From contig NZ_CP082269.1 in the NCBI RefSeq assembly GCF_019880405.1, forward strand, positions 1,860,001 through 1,924,000: a stretch of 64,000 nucleotides of DNA, read 5' to 3'. Positions 17,089 to 26,258 of the stretch are shown here, one piece after another (within the stretch, counting starts at the first letter, position 1; every line of letters begins with the position of its first letter). The notes under the pieces are model-generated. The model ran no database searches, was not told where the DNA came from, and saw nothing but the letters and a program-made list of their open reading frames with translations. Made by a program: the position numbers and the translations under genes. The DNA is from Enterobacter sp. C2. Its GTDB lineage: Bacteria > Pseudomonadota > Gammaproteobacteria > Enterobacterales > Enterobacteriaceae.

Positions 17089-18208
17089 TAAGCATCTCTT
17101 TAATCAACGCATTGACTTTTTCGTAGCGTATTTCCACATGCTCTTTTCGCTGAGTAGAATAGCTAATAACATTAATAAACTCGGCATCTTCCAATAACGT
17201 CTGTATCTTTTCTTGAAGCTTGGGTTGATTACAAACCAAGCGGCTAAACTCGTTTTCAGTTAATTTCACCAACATAACCATCCAGACTTCAAATAGCGTT
17301 GCATTTTTTGACCGTCTTCTTGATGCAGGATTTTTTTCAAACCCCTTTTCTCCTAACAGCTGGTAACAGCGCTCTATTGCAGTTGAATACCTAGCTTTAA
17401 ACTCTGCACGGTAGACATCATCGCCTTTTTTGATGTCTTCCATGGCCTTATCTAAAAACGAAGAAATTTCCTTTTTGTTTTTAGGGTCTAAATAATCAAA
17501 GCGATAGAATGCCCAGAATCGCAATACCAGTTCCTGATCCTTCATACGTTTGGAAAGGTCACCTAGCATGGCTTTCGAGCATGCTGAATTGGCTAACTCT
17601 TCGAGCAATTCTCTGTCTCGTGGCTTAGCGAGCGCATTACGGATCTCTTGATTATTTAGAGTTAAGCCGCCTGTATTGATCCGGCGGAACACCGAATACT
17701 TAACATCCTCAGGCGTACCCGGCTTAATCATGTACACAGTAACAGGGCATTCTTCAATACGGCGCTGATATTGACGATGCAATTTATCGAAGGTTTTACC
17801 ATTGAGGTCTGTTAAGAATTCCAGCCCATTGAGACGAAGCTTTTTATCTAACACAAACTTGCGAATCGTAGATAACCGCTGTAAACCATCCACAATTAGC
17901 CAATTATTTTCATCGGACGCATCAAAGTAAAAAGCCGGTAACGGGAACCGAATCAAAATGGATTCGATTAACCGGCTCATCTTGCGGTTATCCCATAACT
18001 CCGCATGACGCTGAAAATCGGTATTCATGTCGATCTCATTGTGCTGAATTCGCTTAATCAAGGCATCCAACGACTTTGGTTCAACGACGATATCAATATC
18101 GGTCGGGTTGAACGGGTGCATCACCTCATCAAGCAGTTCCGGCTCTTCCTCTTCGGTACCTGGCGCAACCAATTCTTCATCAAGCTCGGTTTCTTGATAA
18201 TCAACCAT
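17081..18208 (-). CDS. DUF262 (ParB/GmrS-N-like) protein, first gene of cassette
   Basis: The 375-residue protein has an acidic N-terminal ~40 residues, then a DUF262 domain. Its hallmark DGLQR (107-111) lies in WLIVDGLQRLSTI, preceded by FQRHAELWDNRKMSRLI. DUF262 domains form the N-terminal part of GmrS/SspE-type nucleotide-dependent restriction proteins. No HNH or DUF1524 nuclease motif is evident in the C-terminal half here, so this is not a complete GmrSD enzyme. AAGGGGAAGCAC precedes the ATG. It leads a tightly overlapping three-gene operon with an AAA ATPase and an unknown protein. Confidence 0.88.
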   Translation of the reverse strand: MVDYQETELDEELVAPGTEEEEPELLDEVMHPFNPTDIDIVVEPKSLDALIKRIQHNEIDMNTDFQRHAELWDNRKMSRLIESILIRFPLPAFYFDASDENNWLIVDGLQRLSTIRKFVLDKKLRLNGLEFLTDLNGKTFDKLHRQYQRRIEECPVTVYMIKPGTPEDVKYSVFRRINTGGLTLNNQEIRNALAKPRDRELLEELANSACSKAMLGDLSKRMKDQELVLRFWAFYRFDYLDPKNKKEISSFLDKAMEDIKKGDDVYRAEFKARYSTAIERCYQLLGEKGFEKNPASRRRSKNATLFEVWMVMLVKLTENEFSRLVCNQPKLQEKIQTLLEDAEFINVISYSTQRKEHVEIRYEKVNALIKEMLND

Positions 18209-18321
18209 GTGCTTCCCCTTTTATTAATCGTGTCTTACCCGTAAGCAACTCTTGTATCATACCTTGTTTGATTTGACGGATTCTACCTAGCTAATACCGC
18301 TTTTGGCACAAAGCGGACACT
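18209..18321. other. Upstream region of the cassette operon
   Basis: This stretch should hold the promoter of the reverse-strand operon; a TATGAT lies on the minus strand at 18255-18260 without a convincing -35. A 7-bp inverted repeat CCGCTTT/AAAGCGG with a TGGCAC loop lies at 18297-18316 and overlaps the right flanking repeat. Confidence 0.45.
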
Positions 18322-18322
18322 G
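18310..18322 (+). repeat. Right flanking repeat of the defence-like cassette
   Basis: AAAGCGGACACTG is the partner of 14875-14887, with one mismatch. It runs directly into the umuC remnant, so the cassette junction lies at or next to this repeat. Confidence 0.5.
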
Positions 18323-18479
18323 ACGCACTGTTGGTGCTCATGGACAAGCTAAAAAAACAGGGAATGGGAGCGCTGTATTTTGCCGGTCAGAGATCCAGAA
18401 GGCCCGGCAGAACAAGCGCGAAATGCTCTCGCCGCGCTACACAACGCTGTGGTTAGGTCTATCGGTCGTCCGGGCAAAT
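18322..18479 (+). pseudogene. Remnant of a second umuC (last ~53 codons), frameshifted
   Basis: Read in frame, this gives ALLVLMDKLKKQGMGALYFA then GQ, which aligns with the end of the intact UmuC (ELMVLMDRLNKQGRGTLYFA). At about 18390 one base is missing compared with the intact CAGGGGATCCAG. After the shift the match continues as IQKARQNKREMLSPRYTT and ends VVRAN, against IARAN in the intact gene. No upstream part of the gene is present. It is a diverged copy, not a recent duplicate, and probably marks the original umuC end before the cassette arrived. Confidence 0.85.
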
Positions 18480-18490
18480 CAGCTAAATAA

Positions 18491-18541
18491 TTGGGGGCAA
18501 ATTTGGGGGCATTTAATGGCACAGGGGCAATATTTGGGGCA
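18491..18541 (+). repeat. Four regularly spaced G-runs at the putative prophage end
   Basis: TTGGGGGCA occurs at 18491 and 18503, followed by weaker copies with GGGG at 18524 and 18536. Run starts are 12, 19 and 12 bases apart. The spacing could suit integrase arm-type sites; the four G-tracts (loops of 7, 14 and 8) could also fold as a G-quadruplex. Neither function is shown. Confidence 0.5.
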
Positions 18542-18676
18542 GAAAAACGACCTTGAATGACCGTGTATGGCCGTTAGGGTAATTCCTTAAGTTTATGTAT
18601 TAAAAGTAAATTAATGATGCGACTAGATTTTTGTAAAAAGCAATGTAATTGCGGAACTACTGTGCAAAACGTTGAT
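18542..18676. other. Junction between prophage remnant and mdtK
   Basis: No gene, tRNA or obvious attachment core is visible in this AT-rich stretch. Together with 18209-18541 it makes up the 500-base gap before mdtK. Confidence 0.5.
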
Positions 18677-18699
18677 AAAACAGCCGCCCGCAGGCGGCT
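18677..18699 (-). terminator. Terminator of mdtK
   Basis: The stem AGCCGCC/GGCGGCT region at 18682-18699 is followed, on the minus strand, by GTTTTATC. It lies nine bases after the mdtK stop. Confidence 0.75.
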
Positions 18700-18708
18700 G
18701 GCGGTGAA

Positions 18709-20082
18709 TTATCGCGCGGCGCGCTGAAGGATCACGCTGGAAGGCTGACGCTGCAGGAAGCGCATCCGCAGCATCATCAGGATCGCCGCCGAGGTCAGGC
18801 CGATAATAAAGCCCATCCAGAAGCCCGCCGGACCCATGCGATCGACCACCAGATCGGTCAGCGCCAGCACGTAGCCGCTCGGAAGCCCCAGCACCCAGTA
18901 GGCGGTGAAGGTGATAAAAAAGATCGAGCGAGTATCTTTATAGCCACGCAGAATGCCGCTGCCCACCACCTGAATAGAGTCAGAGATCTGATAGATCGCC
19001 GCCAGCATCATCAGCTGGGCCGCCAGATGCACCACCTCCGGATTATCGTTGTAGAGCAGGGCGATATGCTCTCGCAGCGATACGGTAAAGATAGCGGTAA
19101 GCACCGCCATGCACACGCCAACGCCCAAACCCGTTCGCGCGGCAGTCTGCGCCTCCAGGGTTGAACCCTGCCCAAGGCGAAAACCGACGCGGATGGTTAC
19201 CGCCGCTGCCAGCGACAGCGGCAGGACAAACATCAGCGAACTAAAGTTGAGGGCAATCTGATGTCCCGCTACGTTAACAATACCCAGCGGAGAGACCAGC
19301 AGCGCCACTACGGCAAACAGCGTCACCTCAAAGAACAGCGCCAGCGCGATCGGCAGGCCGAGCTGCACCAGGCGTTTAAGGACGCTGAAGTCGGGTTTGG
19401 TAAAATGCTGATCCTGGCGGATATCACGCATGGCGCGGGCGCGTTTGATGTAGGAGAGCATACAGGCAAACATCACCCAATAGACCGCCGCGGTGGCGAC
19501 ACCGCAGCCGACGCCGCCCAGTTCTGGCATGCCAAAGTGGCCGTAGATAAAGATATAGTTAACCGGGATATTCACTAGCAGGCCGATAAAGCCAAACACC
19601 ATGCCGGGCTTGGTCTTTGCCAGCCCCTCGCACTGGTTACGCGCCACCTGGAAGAAAAGGTAGCCCGGCGCGCCGCAGAGCAGGGCGCGAAGATAGCGCA
19701 CGGCTTTATCCGCCAGCTCCGGATCGATGTTATGCATGGCATGAATGATATGACCGGCATTCCAGAGGACGACCATGATTAACACCGAGACAAAGCCGGC
19801 CAGCCAAAAGCCCTGGCGCACCTGTTCGGCAATGCGATCCCGACGGCCTGAGCCGTTGAGCTGAGCGATAATCGGGGTCAGGGCCAGCAGCAGGCCGTGG
19901 CCAAAAAGAATGGCCGGAAGCCAGATGGAAGTGCCGATGGCGACGGCCGCCATATCGGTGGCGCTGTAGCCGCCCGCCATAATGGTATCTACAAATCCCA
20001 TCGCGGTTTGCGCAACCTGGGCAAGGATCACCGGGATAGCCAGCGCCAGCAGCTGGCGTGCTTCGATATAATACTTCTGCAC
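18709..20082 (-). CDS. mdtK: MATE multidrug efflux pump MdtK (NorM/NorE)
   Basis: The 457-residue inner membrane protein has the same length as E. coli MdtK and twelve hydrophobic segments in two similar halves. The start [20 protein letters not shown] is typical. MATE pumps exchange Na+ or H+ for cationic drugs such as fluoroquinolones and dyes. It is divergent from ribE, as in E. coli, with 228 bases between. It is the first clear backbone gene after the prophage, so the prophage right end lies between it and the umuC remnant. Confidence 0.96.
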   Translation of the reverse strand: MQKYYIEARQLLALAIPVILAQVAQTAMGFVDTIMAGGYSATDMAAVAIGTSIWLPAILFGHGLLLALTPIIAQLNGSGRRDRIAEQVRQGFWLAGFVSVLIMVVLWNAGHIIHAMHNIDPELADKAVRYLRALLCGAPGYLFFQVARNQCEGLAKTKPGMVFGFIGLLVNIPVNYIFIYGHFGMPELGGVGCGVATAAVYWVMFACMLSYIKRARAMRDIRQDQHFTKPDFSVLKRLVQLGLPIALALFFEVTLFAVVALLVSPLGIVNVAGHQIALNFSSLMFVLPLSLAAAVTIRVGFRLGQGSTLEAQTAARTGLGVGVCMAVLTAIFTVSLREHIALLYNDNPEVVHLAAQLMMLAAIYQISDSIQVVGSGILRGYKDTRSIFFITFTAYWVLGLPSGYVLALTDLVVDRMGPAGFWMGFIIGLTSAAILMMLRMRFLQRQPSSVILQRAAR

Positions 20083-20310
20083 GGAAACACCTGTATATTG
20101 TTGTTATAGGGAAGCATGAAAAAGCCGCCGTAACAGGCAGCAAGAAGAAATTGCAGGATAAATAGCCAGACCATTGTAACGGGGAACAGCGAATATGCCA
20201 GAGAAAAAACAGTCTGGGCGGGTGCAGCGCTGGCAACCTCTTTTTCCACCTGTTATTGTGCAATTATCAAAACGGCTTGCGCCGAATTAATGGTTACAGG
20301 AGTTGTAGGC
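20083..20310. other. Divergent mdtK-ribE promoter region
   Basis: This 228-base stretch should hold both promoters. I see no FMN riboswitch-like element and no recognised operator. A short ACAGGAG lies before the ribE start. Confidence 0.5.
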
Positions 20311-20961
20311 ATGTTTACTGGTATTGTACAGGGCACGGCAAAAATCGTGTCCATTGATGAGAAACCCAACTTCCGCACCCACGTCGTCGAACTGCCCGAG
20401 GCGATGCTGCCGGGGCTGGAGACCGGTGCGTCTGTGGCGCACAACGGTTGCTGCCTGACCGTCACCAGCATCAACGGTCCGCTGGTAAGCTTTGACCTGA
20501 TGAAAGAGACGCTGCGTATTACCAACCTGGGTGAACTGAGCGTTGGCAGCGAGGTGAACGTTGAGCGTGCAGCGAAGTTCAGCGATGAAATTGGCGGCCA
20601 TCTGATGTCGGGTCATATTATTACCACCGCAGAGGTGGTGAAAATTCTGGCCTCAGAAAATAATCGTCAAATCTGGTTTAAAGTTCAGGACGCCAACCTG
20701 ATGAAATATATTCTTTATAAAGGCTACGTTGGCGTAGATGGTATTAGCCTGACGGTGGGGGAGGTCACGCCGACACGTTTCTGTGTGCATCTGATCCCCG
20801 AAACGCTGGAGCGCACTACGCTGGGTAATAAGAAGCTGGGGCATAAGGTCAATATTGAGATCGACCCGCAGACGCAGGCCATTGTCGATACGGTAGAGCG
20901 CGTACTGGCCAGCCGGGAAGCGGCGATGATTGCCGCCTCGGTTAGCGGCAGCGACGAGTAA
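20311..20961 (+). CDS. ribE: Riboflavin synthase alpha subunit
   Basis: Start 20311 gives MFTGIVQG, the invariant beginning of this family; an in-frame ATG at 20290 is not used by homologues. The 216-residue protein has two homologous six-stranded barrels. The first carries GGHLMSGHI; the second begins near [13 protein letters not shown]. It makes riboflavin from two molecules of 6,7-dimethyl-8-ribityllumazine in the cytoplasm. It is named ribC in E. coli K-12 literature. A strong terminator follows, shared with the convergent cfa. Confidence 0.96.
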   Translation: MFTGIVQGTAKIVSIDEKPNFRTHVVELPEAMLPGLETGASVAHNGCCLTVTSINGPLVSFDLMKETLRITNLGELSVGSEVNVERAAKFSDEIGGHLMSGHIITTAEVVKILASENNRQIWFKVQDANLMKYILYKGYVGVDGISLTVGEVTPTRFCVHLIPETLERTTLGNKKLGHKVNIEIDPQTQAIVDTVERVLASREAAMIAASVSGSDE

Positions 20962-20974
20962 CGAGTAAAAAGAT

Positions 20975-21002
20975 AAAAAACCCCGGCATGCCGGGGTTTT
21001 TT
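20975..21002. terminator. Bidirectional terminator between ribE and cfa
   Basis: A perfect palindrome CCCCGGCATGCCGGGG is flanked by A6 on the left and T6 on the right, so it can stop transcription from both convergent genes. Confidence 0.93.
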
Positions 21003-21013
21003 ATCAGTATATA

Positions 21014-22162
21014 TTAGCGCGCCACGCGCAGGCCGTTTTCAACCCCGCGGCTGAATACCACCTGCCAAAGCTGAATATCCCGCGCCCGAAACGCACCCGC
21101 ACAGGCATTCAGGTAGTAGCTGAACATGCGCTTAAAGCGTTCAGAGTAGTTATCAGCAATCTCCGGCCAGGCAGCCAGAAAACGCTCGTGCCAGGCCATC
21201 AGCGTGGTATCGTAATCAGTGCCAAAGTTATGCCAGTCCTCCATGATGAAATGAGGCTCGCTGGCCGTGGCAATCTGGCGCACCGATGGCAGGCAGCCGT
21301 TCGGGAAGATATACTTATCGATCCACGGGTCAACGTTGTTATCGCTTATTTTCGCGCCAATCGTGTGGAGCAGGAACAGACCCTCAGGCTTGAGGTTGCG
21401 ATCGACCACTTCAAAATAGGTTGCATAGTTTTTTGGACCCACGTGCTCAAACATGCCGACCGAGACCACGCGGTCAAACTGATCTTTTAGATCGCGATAA
21501 TCTTTTAGCAGAATGGTCACATCCAGCCCCTCGCAGCGGGACTGGGCCATCTTTTGCTGCTCTGCCGAGATGGTAACGCCGGTCACGCTGACGCCATAGT
21601 TTTTAGCCATAAAGTAAGCCAGACCACCCCAGCCGCAGCCGATATCAAGCACGCGCATGCCGGGCTGCAACTGCAATTTTTCACAGATTAGCCGCAGCTT
21701 TGCCTGCTGTGCGGCTTCCAGGGTCTGGGCCTCTTTCCAGTAGGCACACGAGTACTGCATATAGGGATCAAGCATGCGGCTGAAGAGATCGTTACCAAGA
21801 TCGTAATGCTCTTTGCCAACTATCCAGGCACGTTTCTGGCTTTGCAGGTTAAGCACCCGCGCTGCTGCAATGCGAAGGGTATCTTTGAGGTGGCGCGGCA
21901 TCTGCTTGTCAAGACCGGCGCGGAGAACCTTGCTAAAGAACATATCCAGCCGGTCACACTCCCACCAGCCGTCCATATAGCTCTCACCCAGCCCAAGCGA
22001 GCCCTCTTTTAACACGCGCTTAAAAAAACGGGGGTTTTTAACCCGGATATCCGACGGGGCGGTACCGTTAATGTTAATGCCCGCGCGGCTTAACAGTTCG
22101 TTTGCGATACGGAACCAGTTATCGCTCTGTATGTTGACTTCTTCTATACACGATGAACTCAT
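21014..22162 (-). CDS. cfa: Cyclopropane-fatty-acyl-phospholipid synthase
   Basis: The 382-residue protein matches E. coli Cfa length. It has an N-terminal ~100-residue domain and a C-terminal SAM-dependent methyltransferase domain. The SAM motif VLDIGCGWGGLAYFMA starts at about residue 171, and VSVGMFEHVG follows. It adds a methylene bridge to unsaturated acyl chains of membrane phospholipids, mainly on entry to stationary phase, protecting against acid. In E. coli transcription depends partly on RpoS; the 264-base region upstream is large enough for two promoters, but I did not locate them. Confidence 0.97.
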   Translation of the reverse strand: MSSSCIEEVNIQSDNWFRIANELLSRAGININGTAPSDIRVKNPRFFKRVLKEGSLGLGESYMDGWWECDRLDMFFSKVLRAGLDKQMPRHLKDTLRIAAARVLNLQSQKRAWIVGKEHYDLGNDLFSRMLDPYMQYSCAYWKEAQTLEAAQQAKLRLICEKLQLQPGMRVLDIGCGWGGLAYFMAKNYGVSVTGVTISAEQQKMAQSRCEGLDVTILLKDYRDLKDQFDRVVSVGMFEHVGPKNYATYFEVVDRNLKPEGLFLLHTIGAKISDNNVDPWIDKYIFPNGCLPSVRQIATASEPHFIMEDWHNFGTDYDTTLMAWHERFLAAWPEIADNYSERFKRMFSYYLNACAGAFRARDIQLWQVVFSRGVENGLRVAR

Positions 22163-22426
22163 AGCTTCTCCATCACCCTATGTGATCAGAACCTTCAAAC
22201 AGCGTAGACGCTTTTAATGGTTTGTGAGAAATCCCACGGAACGGGCCGTGAGCTTGATATCCGACGTAGAACAGAGAAAGGGAGATAGCCCTTGCCGAAA
22301 ATGCCGTCCATGGAAGAACAGGCGTACTCCGACGCCTGCTAATAGATATTTTTACTATTAAGAATTATCGAATTGAGTATAGGACGCAAAAACGGCTCGT
22401 TCAACCGATTATGGTTAGTTAACTAA

Positions 22427-23584
22427 TTATTTTATTGCCTGTTTTTGCACCCAATAGCCCAGCCCAGCAAGCAGCGCGGTCAACAGCATAACGCTGGTTG
22501 TGGTGAGCAGGGGGGTAGCGATGAGCGTTGAAACCAGCAGGCTGGCGAAGAAGCAGAGGCCCAGCTGGAGGGTATTTTGCAGCGCTGCCGCGCGTCCCGC
22601 GCCCTGTGGAAACGGACTCAATGCCTGGGCCACAACAATGGGATAGATCGCACCGTTAGCCATCGCCATGACACAGAACGGCACCAGCAGCAGCGTTAAT
22701 GAAACCTGCGGTATAAAGGAGACCAGCCAGACGGCAACCACGCTCAGGGCGTAGAGGGCCAACAGCCAGGGCAGCATGCGTGGCCCCTGCCAGCGTTGCA
22801 GCGCGGCGCGACAGCCGTAACCGCCCAGCAGGAAGGCGATGGTCTGCGGGACATAGCTCAACCCAATCGCCGTGGGACCATAGCCCAGCGCGCTCAGGAT
22901 AAACGGCGAGCCGGTCAGCCAGGCGAAAAAGCTGGCCGAGCAGGCAGCGTAGATGGTGACGTTTCCGCAGTAAAAGCGGGAGCGTAACAGCAGCCCAAAG
23001 GTGACGGGCGTCGCGTGCGGGTGCTGCTTTTTGACCGGTTTTTTAAGGCGCAGGGCGGGCAGCATCAGCAGCAGCGTGATGACGAACAGTACCATGAAGA
23101 TCGTCTGCCAGTGGGAGTGGGCAAGGATCCAGCTTCCCAGCAGCGGTGCAAGGGCAGGTGACAGCCCTACCAGCGGCATGATGGTGGCAAAAATCCGGTT
23201 AACCCGCTGCGCCGGATAGTAGTCTGTTACCAGCGTCTGCCAGCTAACCGCCGCAGCACAGACCCCTATGGCCTGAACAAAACGCAGCACCAGCAGCGTG
23301 GTGCCGTCACGAACCCACAGCATGCCGAGGCAGCCGAAAGCAAACAGCCCCAGCCCGCAAAGCAGTATTGGCCTGCGGCCAAAGCGATCGGAGAGCGGGC
23401 CCCATACCAGCTGGGCAAGGGCGAAACCAGCCAGAAACAGGCTCAGGCTGGCGCTCACGGCCGATGCAGGCGTATTGAGATCCTGTTGAATGGCAGTAAA
23501 CGCCGGCAGATACATATCCGTTGCCAGAAAGCCCAGCACGCTTAATCCCGCCAGCCAAACTAAAAATCCTTTACCAGGTAACAT
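22427..23584 (-). CDS. punC: Purine nucleoside transporter PunC (YdhC), MFS Bcr/CflA family
   Basis: Three ATGs lie in a row (23590, 23587, 23584). The third is chosen because AAGGA is then six bases away and because it aligns with the E. coli start (M[10 protein letters not shown]). The product has 385 residues and about twelve membrane segments with the MFS motif [11 protein letters not shown]. PunC imports purine nucleosides, mainly adenosine, in E. coli; it was long annotated as a drug efflux protein. It is divergent from its activator gene punR, with 135 bases between. Confidence 0.93.
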   Translation of the reverse strand: MLPGKGFLVWLAGLSVLGFLATDMYLPAFTAIQQDLNTPASAVSASLSLFLAGFALAQLVWGPLSDRFGRRPILLCGLGLFAFGCLGMLWVRDGTTLLVLRFVQAIGVCAAAVSWQTLVTDYYPAQRVNRIFATIMPLVGLSPALAPLLGSWILAHSHWQTIFMVLFVITLLLMLPALRLKKPVKKQHPHATPVTFGLLLRSRFYCGNVTIYAACSASFFAWLTGSPFILSALGYGPTAIGLSYVPQTIAFLLGGYGCRAALQRWQGPRMLPWLLALYALSVVAVWLVSFIPQVSLTLLLVPFCVMAMANGAIYPIVVAQALSPFPQGAGRAAALQNTLQLGLCFFASLLVSTLIATPLLTTTSVMLLTALLAGLGYWVQKQAIK

Positions 23585-23719
23585 CATCATTCCTTCTTAT
23601 TATCTTTTACACGACAGGTGAACAGGACAGATCGCAAAGCGGCAAAGTGTAGGCAGTGCATTGTCGGTTGTGAAACGGTAATATTTGCGCGGTGCATTCA
23701 AATTTTTTGCAGGCAGAAT

Positions 23720-24667
23720 ATGTGGTCAGATTACTCCCTTGAAGTCGTAGATACGGTCGCCCGTACCGGCAGCTTTAGCGCCGCCGCCCAGGAGCTGCAC
23801 CGGGTTCCCTCTGCAATCAGCTATACCGTTCGCCAGCTGGAAGAGTGGCTTGCCGTGCCTTTGTTCGAACGACGTCATCGGGATGTCGTGTTGACCCCTG
23901 CCGGCAGCTGGTTTTTGCAGGAGGGGCGGTCTGTCATCAAAAAAATGCAGGTCACTCGACAGCAGTGTCAGCAGATAGCCAACGGCTGGCGCGGGCAGCT
24001 CGCCATTGCCGTCGATAATATTGTGCGTCCCGAACGCACCCGGCAGATGATCGTCGACTTCTACCGTCACTTTTCAGACGTGGAGCTGCTGGTGTCGCAA
24101 GAGGTGTTTAATGGCGTCTGGGATGCGCTGGCCGATGGGCGCGTTGAGCTGGCTATCGGTGCGACTCAGGCCATACCGGTAGGCGGGCGCTTTGCCTTTC
24201 GCGATATGGGGATGCTCAACTGGCGCTGCGTCGTGGCCGCTCATCACCCGCTGGCGGGCAGGGGTGGCCCGCTGAGTGACGATCTCCTGCGCGGCTGGCC
24301 GTCGCTGGTGTGGGAAGATACTTCCCGTCTGCTGCCCAAGAGGATCACCTGGCTGCTGGACAACCAGCGGCGAATGGTGGTGCCGGACTGGACCTCTTCC
24401 GCAGAGTGTCTGAGCGCCGGACTGTGCATCGGTATGGTGCCGGGCCATTTTGCGCGGCCGTGGCTCGATCGCGGTGAGTGGGTGGAGCTCCAGCTGGAAG
24501 AGCCGTTTCCAGATGCTGCCTGCTGCCTGACCTGGCAGCAAAACGACAACTCGCCCGCGCTGGGCTGGCTGCTGGACTACTTAGGCGATAGCGAAACGCT
24601 TAATCGGGAGTGGCTGCGGGAGCCGGAGTCATCGGCTCCCGCAGGTTTTATCGCGGCGGGATCTTAA
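23720..24667 (+). CDS. punR: LysR-type regulator PunR (YdhB)
   Basis: Start 23720 gives [14 protein letters not shown], as in E. coli YdhB; the open frame runs further upstream but without support. The 315-residue protein has an N-terminal winged helix-turn-helix ([20 protein letters not shown]) and a C-terminal substrate-binding domain. PunR activates the divergent punC for growth on purine nucleosides. Its stop overlaps the end of purR by four bases, tail to tail. Confidence 0.93.
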   Translation: MWSDYSLEVVDTVARTGSFSAAAQELHRVPSAISYTVRQLEEWLAVPLFERRHRDVVLTPAGSWFLQEGRSVIKKMQVTRQQCQQIANGWRGQLAIAVDNIVRPERTRQMIVDFYRHFSDVELLVSQEVFNGVWDALADGRVELAIGATQAIPVGGRFAFRDMGMLNWRCVVAAHHPLAGRGGPLSDDLLRGWPSLVWEDTSRLLPKRITWLLDNQRRMVVPDWTSSAECLSAGLCIGMVPGHFARPWLDRGEWVELQLEEPFPDAACCLTWQQNDNSPALGWLLDYLGDSETLNREWLREPESSAPAGFIAAGS

Positions 24668-25689
24668 CGGCGATAGTCGCGGAAGGGACCGTCAGCGACC
24701 GAGCGGCGCTCGATCAGCCGAGGATGAACCTCAATCGACTGTGACTCTTCACGCTTATTCACAATGCGGTCCATCAGCATATTAAAGGCGGTTTCCCCCA
24801 GCGAGTCTTTGGGCTGGTGGATGGTTGTCAGCGCAGGGGTGAAGAACCGCGCGTTACGCACGTTATCATAGCCGATCAGCGATACATCCTGCGGCACGCG
24901 CAGGCCCATCTCGTCGACGGCGCAGAGCGCGCCCATCGCCATTACATCGCCGCCGCAGAACACGGCAGTAGGGCGGTGCGGCTGAGAGAGGATCTGCTGC
25001 ATCGCCCGGTAGCCGGACTCAGGTTCAAAGTCGCCCTGCACAATCCAGTTTTCCGGCACGCTGATCAGCGCCTCTTCCATGGCTTTCATAAAGCCAGCCA
25101 GACGACCCGCGCCGGTGTTGCGCTCAAGCGGGCCAGGGATCACGCCAATCTCGCGATGGCCGCGCTCGACCAGGTAACGGCCAGCCATATACCCGCCTTC
25201 GAAGGCGTTATCGATCACCGAGTCGGTAAAGTCTGCTTTTGCCTCGCCCCAGTCCATGACGACCATGGGAATATGGCGATACTCCTCCAGCATGCTGAGC
25301 AGCGGGGCGGGGTATTCAGAGCACATCACCAGCAGGCCATCGACGCGCTTTTGCGCCATCATCGACAGATAGGCACCCTGCTTCTCCAGGTTGTTCCAGG
25401 CATTACCCAGGATAAGGGTATAGCCTTTCTGGAAGCAGTTTTTCTCTACCGCTTCGATAATCTCAGCAAAGTAGGGCGCTTCGCTGCTGGTCGCCAGCAG
25501 GCCAATCGATTTGGTATGGTTAACCTTCAGGCTGCGGGCCACGGCGCTGGGTGAGTAGTGCAGCTCTTTAATAGCTGCCCACACCGCATTACGCGTCTCT
25601 TCTGCCACAAAGCGGGTTTTGTTAATAACATGTGATACGGTTGTGGTGGAAACGTTTGCTCGTTTCGCTACGTCTTTTATAGTTGCCAT
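24664..25689 (-). CDS. purR: Purine repressor PurR (LacI family)
   Basis: The 341-residue protein has exactly the E. coli PurR length. The N-terminal LacI-type HTH ([20 protein letters not shown]) and hinge helix are followed by a periplasmic-binding-protein-like corepressor domain for hypoxanthine and guanine. PurR represses purine and pyrimidine synthesis genes and itself. A well-matched operator lies 44 bases upstream of its start codon. Confidence 0.97.
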   Translation of the reverse strand: MATIKDVAKRANVSTTTVSHVINKTRFVAEETRNAVWAAIKELHYSPSAVARSLKVNHTKSIGLLATSSEAPYFAEIIEAVEKNCFQKGYTLILGNAWNNLEKQGAYLSMMAQKRVDGLLVMCSEYPAPLLSMLEEYRHIPMVVMDWGEAKADFTDSVIDNAFEGGYMAGRYLVERGHREIGVIPGPLERNTGAGRLAGFMKAMEEALISVPENWIVQGDFEPESGYRAMQQILSQPHRPTAVFCGGDVMAMGALCAVDEMGLRVPQDVSLIGYDNVRNARFFTPALTTIHQPKDSLGETAFNMLMDRIVNKREESQSIEVHPRLIERRSVADGPFRDYRR

Positions 25690-25733
25690 TCAATGTCACT
25701 CCAAACCACGACGTAAGCTCCTGAAAATAGTGT

Positions 25734-25749
25734 AGGTAAACGTTTGCCT
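25734..25749 (-). promoter_or_regulatory. PurR operator upstream of purR
   Basis: On the coding strand of purR this reads AGGCAAACGTTTACCT, matching the 16-bp PurR palindrome (ACGCAAACGTTTGCGT) with its invariant CAAACGTTT centre. It indicates autorepression, as in E. coli. A second, poorer match (ACGCAACGTTTGG, one base short) lies at about 25763-25775. Confidence 0.88.
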
Positions 25750-25986
25750 CTACTCAGCCTGCACGCAACGTTTGGAGATGCGATTCGCCGGGAAAACGAC
25801 ACGGAACGTCAGGAGGGGTCTATGGCCGGTACGCGAATAAATTTAGCGTGGAATTTTGTCTTATCTTGATGAAAAGGGGAAGCGTTAAAACGCATATCAC
25901 CCCAAATCAAAGAAGATTTTTGCCCATAAATGTGTAAAAATGCGCAGGCTCACTTTTTGTGGGGTAATAAGAATGGAGAGAAATTG

Positions 25987-26076
25987 ATGAGTGCAGATCT
26001 GAAGTTTTCCCTGATGACGACCGTTGTTGTGCTGGGCCTGATTGTTGCGGGTGCGCTGACCGCTGCGTTAAATTGA
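25987..26076 (+). CDS. ynhF: Small membrane protein YnhF (29 residues)
   Basis: The frame codes for 29 residues: MSADLKFSLMTTV, then a hydrophobic stretch VVLGLIVAGALTAALN. Length, sequence and position beside purR match E. coli YnhF, a single-span inner membrane protein made under stress and isolated without loss of its formyl-Met. GGAGAG lies upstream of the ATG. The function is unknown. Confidence 0.93.
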   Translation: MSADLKFSLMTTVVVLGLIVAGALTAALN

Positions 26077-26258
26077 TTCAGCATGGGGGAGAGTCCTCTC
26101 TCCCTCTGTTTAATGTCGACCTTTTCCCCGCCCAATTGTTATCAAAATGGCAATAAACTTTTGTTAGTTTGATAACTTCTGTTTTTTTGTGATAAATGTC
26201 ATGCTTTTGGCTTCTGTGACGGTGTCGCCTGTCGACACGGCAATTCTGGAGTCAAAAT

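Noticed and set aside
17081-18208. A GmrSD-type modification-dependent restriction enzyme
   Set aside because: Only the DUF262 part is present; no DUF1524/HNH nuclease motif is seen in this gene or its two partners.
14793-18321. Insertion sequence or transposon carrying the cassette
   Set aside because: No transposase, resolvase or terminal inverted repeats are visible; only a short near-direct repeat.
18480-18708. tRNA gene as prophage attachment site
   Set aside because: No cloverleaf-capable sequence or tRNA 3' end is visible here; the integrase is not in the window.
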